Shown piece after piece: positions 25,180 to 37,300 of a stretch of DNA of 64,000 nucleotides. Each line of letters starts with the position of its first letter. Within the stretch, counting starts at the first letter, position 1. Below the pieces are notes generated by a model. That model was not told the DNA's origin, made no database searches, and worked only from the letters and a program-made list of their open reading frames with translations. Origin of the DNA: Klebsormidium nitens (taxonomy: Eukaryota; Streptophyta; Klebsormidiophyceae; Klebsormidiales; Klebsormidiaceae). Location of the stretch: NCBI GenBank assembly GCA_000708835.1, contig DF237044.1, positions 62,001 through 126,000 on the forward strand, in the 5' to 3' direction. Both the position numbers and the translations under genes were made by a program.

Positions 25180-25800
25180 AGATGGTCCTCGACCACGCGC
25201 TTCGCACAGCCATGCGCAGGCGGGCCTTGAACAGATCAGTGCGTTTTGATCTGATTGGCAAAGCTTCTGTGGGTGAGGGACCGAATAAGGGCAAAGAAGG
25301 CAAAGGTCCTGAACTCGCAGGGTTGTGCAAGCGATCTGCTCACTCATAGCCTGATCCGAGCCCTTTGTAAAACGATTGATGCACCAGAGAAAAGACGAGG
25401 TTCGTCGCTATCAATTCTCCTTGCGGAAACGTTTCGCACGAACCTGGCACTCAAAAGCCAAACCAGTGTCCGTTTCGTCAGTCATGAGCAACTGAAAAAT
25501 ACAGATATGCGCAAAATCCTGCGGAGAGGCGGCGGTGATGGTCTTGCTTACGTTTTGGGGGACATGCTCTTCCAGTGATGCTTATAGCGAGTTCTCTTCG
25601 GATGCTCGCTCCCCGCTCGCTCAAAGACGCTTCCATGGGTTCTAGCAACCCATGCAAATCTCGTGTTGGTCAGCACGCAATCTAGTATGGTGGAGTGATA
25701 AAGCTTTGTTGAGCCGCCTTGGAAACTGCAGCACCCTGCTTTAGACGATGCTGCTGGCCAAATCAAATCTAATCTAACTGAAACGTGAGGTTTCAAAGGT
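25180..25800 (+). repeat. Dispersed repeat block P, copy 3
   Basis: This is a shorter, more diverged copy. It retains CCTCGACCACGCGCTTCGC, GGGCAAAGAAGGCAAAGGTC, CTGAACTCGCAGGGTT, a CTTACGTTTTGGGGGACATG segment matching the CTACGTCGTGGGG segment of copy 2, and CTGCAGCACCCTGCTTTAG against CTGCAGCCTGCTTC. Its position before CD copy D repeats the order seen in the other units. Confidence 0.5.
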
Positions 25801-26859
25801 TCTAAGCTTAAAGAACTCAAGCGGAGCTCGGCACATGCACACTTGTCCGTTCCGAGACTCTCGCGGTGGAGGGTGCGACCGGGTTTGCATTACGTCGGCG
25901 ACCAGTAAGAAGCATCGGCATCATCATCTGGGTTTGGCTGCGGACCCACCAAAGACGAGACTTGAGAATGGCGTACGAAGCATGGGGTCGATCGGGAATG
26001 CACGAATGATCGTCAAGGAAGGCTCTTTTTTTGCGTCTATGGCCAGTACCTAAGTATCTTCGTGCAAGCTTCCAAGGCACAGTTCTTAGAAGCATGGCGC
26101 TCAGCTGAGCCTCAGTCGGAGGATTCACGAGTTGCGACGAGGCAGACAAAGTACTGGCGCGTTATTTAGATGATCTTTCCGTGGCTGTCGCGTGCTCGAT
26201 CCCAAATTCAGCGTCCCTGCCGGTAGACTAAAACTTCACATGCCGTTTTACGGGAGTTCCTGGGGACGGTGATGTTGCAGAGCTGGTCACGTACGACGCC
26301 AAGATCGACTCCAGCATCCAACTCGGAGCTCCGGCCACTGTGCCTCTATCCGATCAAGCCTTCGAAGGGAATTCTTCCCTCCCCCACAAGATAGTGTGCT
26401 TCATTCGTGCTTATACGAGCGGATGATCGGGTGCTGGCTACTTGTTTCGGCTGCGGACTTGTCCAGAGCATGAATGTGGTTGGGCCACACTACCCGCAGA
26501 CGTTGCGCAGAAGGGCTTAAGGTCGAGCTTGCAAGGACGGCTTGTCAAGGTGCTTGATCAACCTGAAAAGTGGCTTTCAAGACCGGGAGGTAGAACCATC
26601 AGAATGGACGGTCCAGATTCTCTTCATCGCAAGGGCTGCGGAGAGCCGTTAACCGCCATAATACAGGAATATTGAGGCGGCTGCTAAATAATTTTGCGCC
26701 TTGGGTTTCAAGCTGGCAGTCAATTCAGGGCCCTCAGGTGGGTCCGGTAATTTCTGCCTCCCGTTCACAAAGAGCTTCAAGCTGTAATCTTTCCCGAAAA
26801 CATTTACCCCAGCCCATCATTGCTGTTGTTTCCACTTTCGAAAAGCCAGTAACAGCGTA
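25801..26859. other. Gene-free linker of a repeat unit
   Basis: No gene or terminal-repeat element is seen. It occupies the place of the P-to-CD linker but shows little similarity to the linkers near 21.7 kb and 44.9 kb. Confidence 0.4.
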
Positions 26860-28210
26860 TTGCGTCCTGAACGTTTTCAGGCGGGGCACCGTTGATCCTT
26901 TGGAGAGACCCTCTTACTGGAGGCAAAGAAAATGTGTGAACTTTCTGCTCAACCTTCGCCCGCAGAGGCGCCATGCTTTTACCGAAACGCAAGCTACAGA
27001 CAATCCTAAGACGAAGCGAAGCGCGCACGCAAGCATATTGTGATCCGCTCGCGAATTTGACAGGCACGCACGCGGCCCAGCCTAGACGAGAGCGCGAGGT
27101 AGAGCGGGCCGGGCAGGGCCTCCGAAAGCTTTCTCGTCGGATGAAACAAGAGACCATTGCCCGGCTGACTCGATGCACTTTATTTTCCATCAAGTTTGTC
27201 CTGGCTAGTTCGGTCCAGAATACTTTGCGGACGACTCGACTCTTTCAAAACGTTTTGACAATGTCATCCAAACTTACTCGGCCTGTGCATGCGCTGCGCG
27301 CCAGCAAAGGAGTCGGCGCGCGCGCAAGCACGCAGTTGCAGCGCGCGTTCGAATCCGCGAGAACGTGCTTGCGAACGCGGGAGCGCGCGCGGAGTCTCAG
27401 CGGTTGAAAATGTAGATGATCTTGACGCCAGAGGAGGCCCAAAGGGCGGCTCGATCTTGGATACGTCGAAGCGGGTCGCCTGCAACTCAGGCGGGACGCC
27501 GAAACCGACTCAAATCTTAGGCGGTTTCATGCTTGCTTCCGAGTTTAGACGGGTGGCCACGCTCGATCTTACTATCCTTGTAATGCCCACTTAACTAGAG
27601 ATGATATCGGAATCATGGTAATTCAAGATAAAGGCGATGACAACAAAAGAGCCATGGTTGGGCTTTGCTCGTTTTGCCCAACATGCATTGTCCTTCTGGA
27701 AGCCAAGATGGCCACCTGCTCTGGATACAATATGGGACTTTGATACGTCACTTCTCCATCTAAACTTCCGGTAAATCCGAATTCGATGCAAAGTGAGCTT
27801 TGCGGCTTGATCGAAGCCTATCGGCCTGTGTCGATCCCAGTCGTTGTTCGAGGCACCGTTCTGAATAGCACAGACATAGAAAGCCTTTCCCCTCATCGAA
27901 GTTGACGCTGTGGCAGTGACGAGATGGCCCTAGGCCTCCCTTGCCAATGTCCTGGTAAGGATTGAGCATTTTTGCTCTGTGCTGACGCCATGATGAAGCC
28001 GTTATGTCTCCTGTCAGATCTGCAAAGGGATCGATGCTGCAAGCTGATCTGTGAACGGGCAGAGTGCTTGGTAATTAGGGGTCTGCTGGTATTTCGCACC
28101 CCGCAGCTCACAATCTGGAGGGTCTGCTCTTTAGTGATTGTTCTGGCTCATGTGGCTGGAACTTCTGACATTCTGAGCGCCGCAAGGCCGGTGCGTCCTG
28201 ATTTGCATCC
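26860..28210 (+). repeat. Large dispersed repeat, CD block copy D (uninterrupted)
   Basis: This copy is colinear with 21,940-24,150 but lacks the 779-bp insertion, so it preserves the empty site near 27,830-27,855 (CAGTCGTTGTTCGAGGCACC). The GC-rich core (27,050-27,400) carries CAGCAAAGGAGTCGGCGCG and GGGAGCGCGCGCGGAG, shared with copies A, B and C. Open frames on both strands in the core are not shared between copies. Confidence 0.75.
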
Positions 28211-31200
28211 ACTAAAACGCTTGCGTTTTCTCCGCTCTCTTTTTGGAGATTGAAATAAGGTTCGGCCAATCATTTGAGTGGTCTCTTGATTGTTGTCTGT
28301 TCTCTATCGATGGAAAGATTGCAGCATGGTTCAAACGTAGATTGTGCAAGTTCGGACTGATGCGTATTGAATCTGTAGTGTCTTTCAATGTTTCAGTGCG
28401 GATCTGCGAGGCAGTACCCGGCAAACCCTCAAACCTTCCGAAATTCTGTGCTTCCCAGGGAAAAGCCTGGGGCACTTCCCATTCCGTCCCCATCAAGTCC
28501 CCGGTCTGGGGTCCCCGGCCTGACACAGGGCGCCTTGGCTTCGAACAGGAACGGAACCGGGGCGGAACCACAGCATTTCGCTCCGGAAAGGTGCTAGGCG
28601 GACGAACCGGAGCTGGGCCCCGGTTCAAGGCCGGTTCAAAGAGGACAAGAACCGGTTTATGAGGACCGGCTCTCAGAAAATCTGAAAGTCGATTTTGAAG
28701 AGAGTAAACAGCATTTGATTGGGGCAAGTTGGTCACCGGCCTTGCGCCGAGTGAGGAACACTGGCATCCCGAAACTTGGAAGCAACAGCGTAATACATGT
28801 GTACGATGCGATCGCTACTTGAGGTCCATGTAAGCGTGACAATTTTTGTAGCATAGAAGCATACTTCGCGATAATTCCGTCCCCGCCGCATCCCTACAGC
28901 GCCCGGCAGCATGCCGAGCACGTGGCTTGGCGCGCGCAGGCGCGGGACGCTCTGTCCGTCTGGCGTCGGCGGCGGATGCCTACACAAGCCTTTGATGCAG
29001 TACCTGTGTATTACAGACGTTTTGGTAATGCACATCCGGACTCATTTCGAAGCCACTCGTGTAAGAGGCAAGAATGTATGGAACAGGCCGGGCTGTCTTC
29101 ATCGATTACTAGCGCCGCCATGCAACTGTGCATCCATTTCAAGGTACGTTAAGTTACTGTGCCACGGCAAAGTCGACGTGCGCGATAGAATTACTGACGT
29201 AGTAGCTGCGCTCAGCTCGATGCACGTATGCACCACGATTGTCAACATTCGGACTGATTCCCTGGCCTTAATTCACGAAGACGCCAAGCAGCGACGGTGA
29301 TTTCTAATCTGCTAACTAACCGTCCGATACAGATATCCGACTGAGTAAAAGCAGGCAGCATATGATACAAGGAACTGCTATCCTACGTCGTCTCCAAGCA
29401 CAAGAGCGGTGTTAAAATACGAGGTCCTGCACAGGCTCGTGATACAAAGACAGGTTCCATTCGTGTCGAAGACTTCGGTCGACGACGTCTTGGCTTCTTC
29501 CTGGATCTACCGCGCTAGCATGGCCGACGTCTGCAACCGCCAGGTACGGGTAAGCTACTCTCACGATAGTCCCGTTGGCTGCAAACAGAGCAGAGAAGTG
29601 CTTTAGTTATTCCAACTAAACTTGTGAAACCTTTGACAAGAGGCTTTCAGTTTCACCGGAAGGTTCGTCTTCTAACCGGGCTAATCACTAGATTTGATTT
29701 GTGTCTGGTTATTGGAAAGAGAACCGGGCTTAAAGAACCGGGCTTCTCCGAAGGCTGGTCACCGCCCTTGGTTACTGGACCTTCAACCAGTGCACAACAG
29801 CCTGGTAAGGGCCAAAACCTCCTATGCTTTCGCAGCCCCAGGTCAAAAGACCCCACAAATCATCCTATGTACCGGTCCCCCCCCTCCCAAATAATCAGAC
29901 GCTGCAGAAAATCTCAGCAATAAAATCGCGTCCATTAAGATACCAATCTCGACGAGAACTCCTTACTGAAGTGAACTGTTGTTTTTGTCACGAGCGAAGC
30001 GCAAGTTGCGCACGTGGCTGCAAAGTTCACACTGACAAATGGTCCGGCAAAGTTCGACGCAGCGCTAGGCATCAGGTCTTTGATGCTTCTGCGATTCTGC
30101 TGTATGATGAGCACGTGCCCGAAAGCGCAATCAAGCTCGACAGCTCAAGAAAGAAGGCATCAGAGTGGGAACAGATCACACAATGTATCGAAATCATCTG
30201 ACAATCCTGGCAGTCGACCCATCTGACCTCCGTCCGTGGTACCCAAATTTTCCATATAGAAAGCAATTGTGGCGGAAAGCTCACCCGCTAGATGTTGATA
30301 CACGTGATCGTACGGCTCTTTTCGACTCGAAAGCTGAACGCTTATCCACCGCAGTATACTTTCATAAGTGTCTCGGTGATACATTGTGGCGAAAGTGCCA
30401 CACGTGTGTAGATTTGCATTGTAGCAGCGGGCTGCCGATGCGTCGTATACCCTCGTGTCGACTTCGTCTCGAATCCAGTTCCAAGCATCGAGGGACCATT
30501 CTGTTGCCCCGAGCAACAACACGCCACCACTGCAAAAGTGAACGTGAAGGGTCGGCCAAGAATGCAGAAGTTTCTATCGGAAGACGGCCAGAAAGACAGC
30601 CAATGGATCTGACTTGCATGCGAATAGGCTCCTGTGAAGATAGACGGAGACGAGATTGTTTGAAACTTTGAAACTTCATGGAGCTTATTGAATAGTACGC
30701 GAGGGTTTTGAGCGAGCACTTGAATTCGTCTAGAGAGAACTGGGAGGCGAAAGCGTCCAAAGACGGCGCAGTAAAGCGTTGAACCGAGAACTCCCCGGTT
30801 CACCACCTACAAAGAAAGTCAACATTCACGAGTGAATGCCCTTGCCGTCTAGCTGACAACCCTGACATCTACGCAGGACATCGCAAGCATCTAGCGGCAC
30901 CCTTCATCGACTGGAGACCTTCGTGCTCTCACGAAATTCTCTTTAGGATCGGAGAACCCACCTACTGTTTCCTCGTAGGTAGTTGGAGCACCGCGCGCTC
31001 GTTGACAAGAGCTCTTTCAGTTTGTCGCCGAACTGCTTGTGAAGCAGAGCATCGTCCTCGAGTACGAGGACTGCAGGCATCCTCATCTTTTGTGCGTGTA
31101 GAAACAGATCTCGCATGGATGCCAGGAGGCCAAGCTCACCGAGCTTTAGCTTTTTGGTACCTGAAGAGGGTTGTGTTTGATGTGTATCAAATTATAAAAT

Positions 31201-32630
31201 CTCGCCGATCCGATTACAGGATATCAAGAAGCTCTGTCTTGAGCTGAGGTCGGAACGGAGAAACTGCCAAGATGTATCAAAAGGGCCTGATCTTTTGGTT
31301 GAAAAGCCTTCTAAAGCTCCTGCAACCTGGCTGCGAGCTTGCACGCTCTCTGCAACCGGGACTGGTTCGCCTCATAACCGTCCTTTGAACTTTCTTGTTG
31401 TGACCTACATGCCTTCTGTTCTGTCTCCAGTTGCCGGTATTGGTAGCTTCTAAAACGTTGAATAGACTTGCCTCGGGCACATCGGGCGGACTTCAATAAA
31501 TACCGGTTCCATGCCCGTGTGGCCAGCGTTTTCAGGACATTGGGGGCATTGCCTCAAATCAGATTAAGGTCAGGCACCTTTCAAGCTACCGCATCCCAAA
31601 GTCAATCATAGCGTGCGGTCTGCGGATGTCTTTGAGGTTGAAGATCTGCAAAGACAGATGTCGAGCAATCCTCTATAGCTGCTCAATTCAATAGCCAGTG
31701 AATCGTGTACACCTTCACAGCAATCATCTCAGGACACAGCGCTTGCAACAATCTAAAAGGTTGTCTTACCGCCCTTCCATATATTCGCCCTCCGGAAGGC
31801 CTTGGAGCCATTCACACCGAACCATGGGAACGCAGTCAGACCATACAGCCGGCATATTCGAGCTAGGCCTTCCCACCGCCTCTGCAACATGACAAACGTC
31901 AATCAGCAAAATTGGTTATGATGTTCTCTAGTCACTTGCATCAAACTCTCGTTGCTGCTTGTGTAAGTACGGCCAGTTCACTAAGATTCGTCTTTAACAT
32001 TCCCAGTTACGTCAATGTATGCGCGTTTGGTGAATATCGGTTGTGATGGCTAGCTCGCTGTTTGGGGCCAGACGTCAGCCGTTTTGGGAAGCAGTTTTCA
32101 AGCACGAGAAAGTATCAGAGGCACGGAGGCTTTCACGAATTTGCATTGGAGCAGACGTACTTACAACAGACTGTGACAAACATGTTATCCTCCTAGACGG
32201 ATAATGTAACCGTTGTTCCAACTGGGATCAATTCAGGCAGATCAGTTCCACTTGGGAGCCTTTTCATAAATCAAGTAAAGGGCGAGAGTCTAATTTAAAA
32301 GGAGGAATGACAAAGAATCAGCCAACAGGCCAAACTGATATTGTCGCAAGTCAGTGTTTGCAGCAGGACAAGAGTTTCCTAGGGTAACCGACATATTGAG
32401 TAGGAATGGATCGATTGTTAGGTTGTGTATAAGATCCAGATTTCAAACTGCTCACGAAGCACCATATAAGAGTGCTTATGATTGGCACTACCAACCAACC
32501 GCCCCTGTCCAAATAAGCCGCTCTTGCGGAAAGCTGCATACACTCTGAAACGCACGTTAAGCATTTTTCAAATAACAATTGATGAGAAACATGGCATACT
32601 ACAAGGACGGGTTCTTATGCACGAAGCTTC
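28211..32630. other. Gene-free stretch with a GGTTC/CCGG-rich patch
   Basis: At about 28,495-28,680 short motifs such as GGAACGG, CCGGTTCAAGGCCGGTTC and ACCGG recur many times, and again near 29,700-29,750 (GAACCGGGCTTAAAGAACCG). A comparable GGTCC/CGGAC-rich patch lies at about 49,380-49,560. Open frames of 120-170 codons at 30.1-30.8 kb overlap on both strands and have no recognisable domain. I support no gene here. Confidence 0.45.
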
Positions 32631-33801
32631 TTAAAGAGGACCTGAATTGGGGGGCGGCTTATGGAGATTGGAGCGGGACTCTACCTGTCCTGGCAGCGTT
32701 AGGATGAAAACGCTGAGGTTGTCAAGGAACTTCTCCGGTGACACGACGGGGTTTTCAGAAGGGCACTCGCGTAACTCAATTGGAAGTTCTTTCCGGAACC
32801 ATGGCCCGTATCCGTGTTCCGCCATCCAGCGTTGGGTGGTCAATAGCGGGTTGCTGTAGCACTGGCCACTGCCAGACTTTGCGGAAGAGACTGCTGGGTT
32901 CTGAGAACCAAGCGGTGGGTCTATTGTTGATTGCCTATCGGTGACAGGAGCTTCAGCGTCTAGGCGGACTTCCACTCGCGTAAGTGCTTTCCTGTATACT
33001 AGATCTTCGAGCTGCTCCGCAAGTAAGGAGCTGGGTTGGACAGAAGGGGCAACGGCTTCCAGGGTGTAAATTTTGTACAGCTTTTGTAGCGCTCCGAGCA
33101 CTTCAATCGGGAGTCGGCTTTCCGGAAATGCTAAGAACACTGTTCGACCCTCCTTGATCTCAGGCTTGACTGCGGTAAAAACTGTTTGCACCAAAGATTC
33201 CAGCACTCCCTCTGAAGAAGACGAGTTAGCAACCGTGCGGTTGACCGCGACTTTCACTGCGTCGTAGTAACCGACTTCTTTTCTGAACGACTCGTACAGC
33301 TGATGCAGCTTGTGTGACGCCGTTAGCGAGACCACTTGTTTGTCGATCCTAAGCCCATAAGGAACGCCTTCTAGCAGCTCGACCCCCTGGAAGCAGAAAG
33401 CTTGGCAGAACGCTTCGACCGCTTCTCCAAGCGTATGACGGCTCGAGTTGCCAAGAGCGAACCGCCGGACGAGAACGCGGTCGTGCTTCGCCTTTGACGC
33501 ATCGTTTGTGTCCGCAAAAGCGCCTTGCTCGTTGAATCCAAAGACCTTGGCGGGCCCCCGTAGGAGTCTCGCCCACTCCGCAGAGTCGCTCTCGGTCGCA
33601 TCAAACCGCGCCCTTGCTTCTTGTATGTCGAAAAGCTGATGAATGGACACGTGTCCACCATTTTCTTCCAGGATCAGGGCCGGAACAACAAGGATACGCT
33701 GGAGAACACGCGCTTCGCGCAAGGCACACGTGAGGGCCAGTCTTAGGGCCTTGTATCCGCCACACGATGCGATGCTCTCAACGCCTTCCCAACTCAGGTA
33801 C
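32631..33801 (-). CDS. O-fucosyltransferase-like protein, terminal exon
   Basis: The terminal exon encodes 389 residues ending at a stop at 32,631-32,633, with a splice acceptor (CCGCGGCAG) just upstream at 33,802-33,804. The N-terminal part reads YLSWEGVESIASCGGYKALRL, then a helix (ALTCALREARVLQRILVVPAL) and HVSIHQLFDI. This layout resembles the donor-binding start of plant O-fucosyltransferase-family proteins (GG, NQR-like region, LV.P, FD.). A later stretch (GRTVFLAFPE, then LYKIYTL, then LLAEQLEDLVYRKA) fits the strand-helix pattern of that fold's C-terminal half. No start codon lies in the exon. A possible first exon is 33,984-34,075, whose weak donor has the right phase (phase 2) and would give LPQR before YLSW. 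The usual C-terminal sugar-nucleotide motif is not obvious. The gene follows a co-oriented GT31 gene by about 0.25 kb (34,327 to 34,075), or 0.5 kb if that first exon is wrong. The family call is inference from motif order. Confidence 0.5.
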
Positions 33802-34326
33802 CTGCCGCGGACAAGGAGAGGGCGTGAGCACGGGAGACCTAGATATGCCAGTGGTCAGCGAAAGGGGTCTGCTGAGACGAAATTTTCTGGCTGGCCTCCA
33901 TCACTGCGAATCCAAACATTTTCCCTAAGTCATCAATTATAACGATCAAGAACTTAGCTTGGACTTTCTCGAGGCTGAAGTACCGCTGTGGCAACGTGGC
34001 CTTGAATGTCTGGCGCCTTTCGTATCTACCCTCTTTTGAAGCAGCAAATAAGAATCGAATTGCAGCTGCAAACATTGTTAGACAATCAGCACTTCAGATT
34101 GCGCACGGCACAGGTCTGCCTCTGATTATACTTCCAAATTGAAAGACGACCAATCAGCTGAAAACTTTCTACGCGCTCTCATTCGGAACAAAGTGCTTGT
34201 ACCAGGCCTCAAGTCGGCTCTCTCTGACTTGTTAATCTGCGCCAGACGTCCATTTTTGGAACTTCCGTAGTCACCGAAGTGACCAGGCTCATAAGGAGTT
34301 TAGAAGGAACGTAACGCCAGAAGTCC
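33802..34326 (-). other. Spacer or 5' region of the O-fucosyltransferase-like gene
   Basis: This stretch lies between the GT31 stop codon and the large exon. It holds the tentative first exon at 33,984-34,075 (MFAAAIRFLFAAS at the N-terminus, mildly hydrophobic) and otherwise no recognised feature. Confidence 0.35.
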
Positions 34327-37300
34327 TTACCTCCGTTGAGCTTTCGCAGCTTCGACCTGTTTGACTATCGACTGCATGTGGTTTGGCAAAGACCTCAGCC
34401 CGCGCACTTTGACCGGGTGCAGAGCGATGGCGTCCAAATGTATTTTCTCCAGCACCGTCGGTAACAGGATCTGCCTGTCCACTTTCCAAGCGCTCTTGAA
34501 GCGGGCCTTCATCTCATTTTCTGAGAACGGCTCAGATCTGCAAGCCACGCCAACGTGCTTGGTGATGCAGCGGCCGACTTCGACGTCCGAGTGCCAGCTA
34601 GACCACTCGACCGCGCACTGGCTTATGTGCGGTCCCAGTTTTTGGAGCGCCGCTCTATTGAGGACATAGGCAGGTCCGCCGACGCAATATGGTAGAAGCT
34701 CCCCATGCCTGGCAGGAAAATGTAAGAATCATCGGGAAAACGTCGAGCTCTACTTTCTTCCAGAAGGCGGCAGCTTTCTGACGGCAACGGCGTGGTTTTG
34801 GATCTTCCAACTTCCAATTGAGCAGCTTTGCTGCGACGAATCGTTGATCGTTGCTCCAGTGTTTCCGCATTGCTTTGTAAAACCTAACCGCAACGGGAGG
34901 TGGTCTAGTGTCGATCGTTGAAGACAATATAAATCAGCACAAGCCCTTCAATTTTGTCAATGAATCTTGCAGACCGAGCCTCACAAAGTCTGCCGCTGTC
35001 AAAAACAACCAACGAGGATCTGAGAGCCAAAAGCAGATCTCGCCCCAGATCCATCAAGAAGGTGCCAAAAACGTGGGATCCAGATTGGTTTGCTAACCCG
35101 TGTCTTTGCTTGTCCACTCGCTGCTAGCTGCTTCAAAGGACAAACGCTGAGGCCAATCTTCCATTATAACATCTTCGCTTTTTCGGAAAAAGACGCCTCA
35201 CTTTCCCTTCTTAACATTCAAAGGTCGACCTTGCGGATCGAATTGCGCTCCGGTTGTTGGCCCGCCAAGGTACAAAGGTCCGGCGGCTCTTTCCGACAGA
35301 GCAAAGCCGCGTAAAAAATCCCAAAGACGCTCGAAGTCGACATATGCGTCGTCGTCCAGATGCATAAACCTGCATGCAAAAGGTCAAAGTCTGCCGTTCA
35401 ATTCCAAGTGCAATGCAAACGGGTTTGCTGCTGCTCGGACGCAACTTGACGGAAAGCTCAGATATTGGCAGGCCGGAGTACAAAGCTGGTGATCAGGTTG
35501 TTGAAAAAGAATAACCTGTTGATGCGTTACGTGCTCCTTGCAAGGGGTGCTCACTGCCTGGCTGAGCAATCTGACTTTGACGAGAACGTTGACGTCCAGC
35601 AGTGACAGATCAAAGCCTCTTTTGCGGCCGATCTTCAAAAAAAAGAGTGCTGTACGTGGAGCCCTTAAAACCATACGCAAATTAGAGGGAGGGCGCTCAC
35701 CAGTCATACTCAAGGGCATGATGCTCGTACATGTACCGCCACATCGCAAGATCTTTCAGACGAGGCGGATAGTTGTCCCTGCAAAGTAAAAACTTCTTTA
35801 CAGGGATTGCAAAATGTACTTATTACAACGGCAACAAAGTCAGAAGCTTGACTGATTTTAACCACACAGCAGAACCTCACCTTGTTTACGTATTGCAAAT
35901 CATTTCGCAGTCACAAAATGAGTGCGTTCCTCGATCACCGATTAAGCTTGAACGGAAAGAACAATGGAGAAGCATCATCGTGGAATCCGAATAAGCATTT
36001 GACTGCCTTGCTCCAGATTGCATGAGATTGCGCGAGACCCTGCTTTTGCTCGTAACCAAACCACCGAAAAATATGGTGACAATGCACTTGCCTAGCTTAA
36101 GTTTGATTCCGTTGCCTGAGGCACTATAGAAATGCTGTATTCCACAGTTCGTTACGACGCAGTTCGTTACGAGAAATGGTCACAAGAACGGCTCCGATAT
36201 CCACTGCTCTCCTTCTTCCCCATCTTGTAGCTCTTGAGAGGGCCACCACCAAGCACAGTCTAACGATTGGATGCTCCTCTGAAACGGCTTGTTGCTTTAC
36301 GAACACTGTTCCTTCGAAAGACGGCAAAAGCTGGAAACCATTTGTACTTAGTCTGATGATCTGAGCTGCAGTCGCCTCCTACCTTGTCAGACAATTCTAT
36401 TTTGTCAGCAATCACCATTTGACCGCGCAACGAGACCCAAACGCTGTCGGAAGACAAGAAGAGACTCACTCCACATCAAGCCACACAAGCGGAAGGCCTC
36501 CATATTCAGCCGCACGTGCTTCTGCAACCTCCTTTCTGGTGCTGTTGCCAACGAACAGGAACAGTTTGGCCTGGTCACCCAGGCTTGCAAATAGAGGCAC
36601 AACTCTGGACCGGAGTTGGTGATGACTAGCCTTGGAAAGGACGCCGACAATCAAAGACGGCTTAGAGAACTTAGGCTCCTCCAGCTGCATCGCCTTGACC
36701 TTAAGCATCTGCAACAAAGAATACTGCAGTGGTTCAGGATGGACATTCCGTTTTGCTGATGGTCTGGTGGTAGTAAGAAAATTTAGCCCAAGGAGAGACT
36801 CACTCCACATCAAGCCAAACAAGCAGAAGGCCTCCATATATGGCTGCACATGCTTTCAGATGCAACCTCCTTGCCGGTGTTGTTGCCAACAAGCAGGATC
36901 ATTCTGGTCTGGTCATCCAGGCTTGCCAACAGAGGCACAGCTCCGGATCAGACTGTAATGATGACTAACCTTGGAAAGGACGCCACTAATGAAAGACGGC
37001 CCCGACAACTTAGGCGCTTCCTGTTGCATCGCTTTGATCCTGCGCACCTGTGACAAAGAATAATGCAAAGTTCAGCTGATCACGGAGATTCCGTTTGGTT
37101 GAGGGCCTGGTAAGGAAATTTGACATTGATTGTGTGCTACCAATAGCTATGCTGAACCTTGTAGGCTACCGCATAGCTGATGCAGATCTTGCAGCTGCAA
37201 GAGCTTTTTATCCTTCTTGAGGATTTCAAAGTAATAGCACTCAAGCCCTGAGGTGAACAGAAGCTTACATGTCTTGACAGCGATACTGCTGAGCAAAGGC

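Noticed and set aside
28212-28736. 174-codon open frame on the minus strand
   Set aside because: Lies over the GGTTC/CCGG low-complexity patch with an overlapping 139-codon frame on the other strand; no domain.
30160-30806. Overlapping frames of 120-168 codons on both strands
   Set aside because: Three frames compete over the same DNA, none with recognisable motifs, codon bias or splice context.
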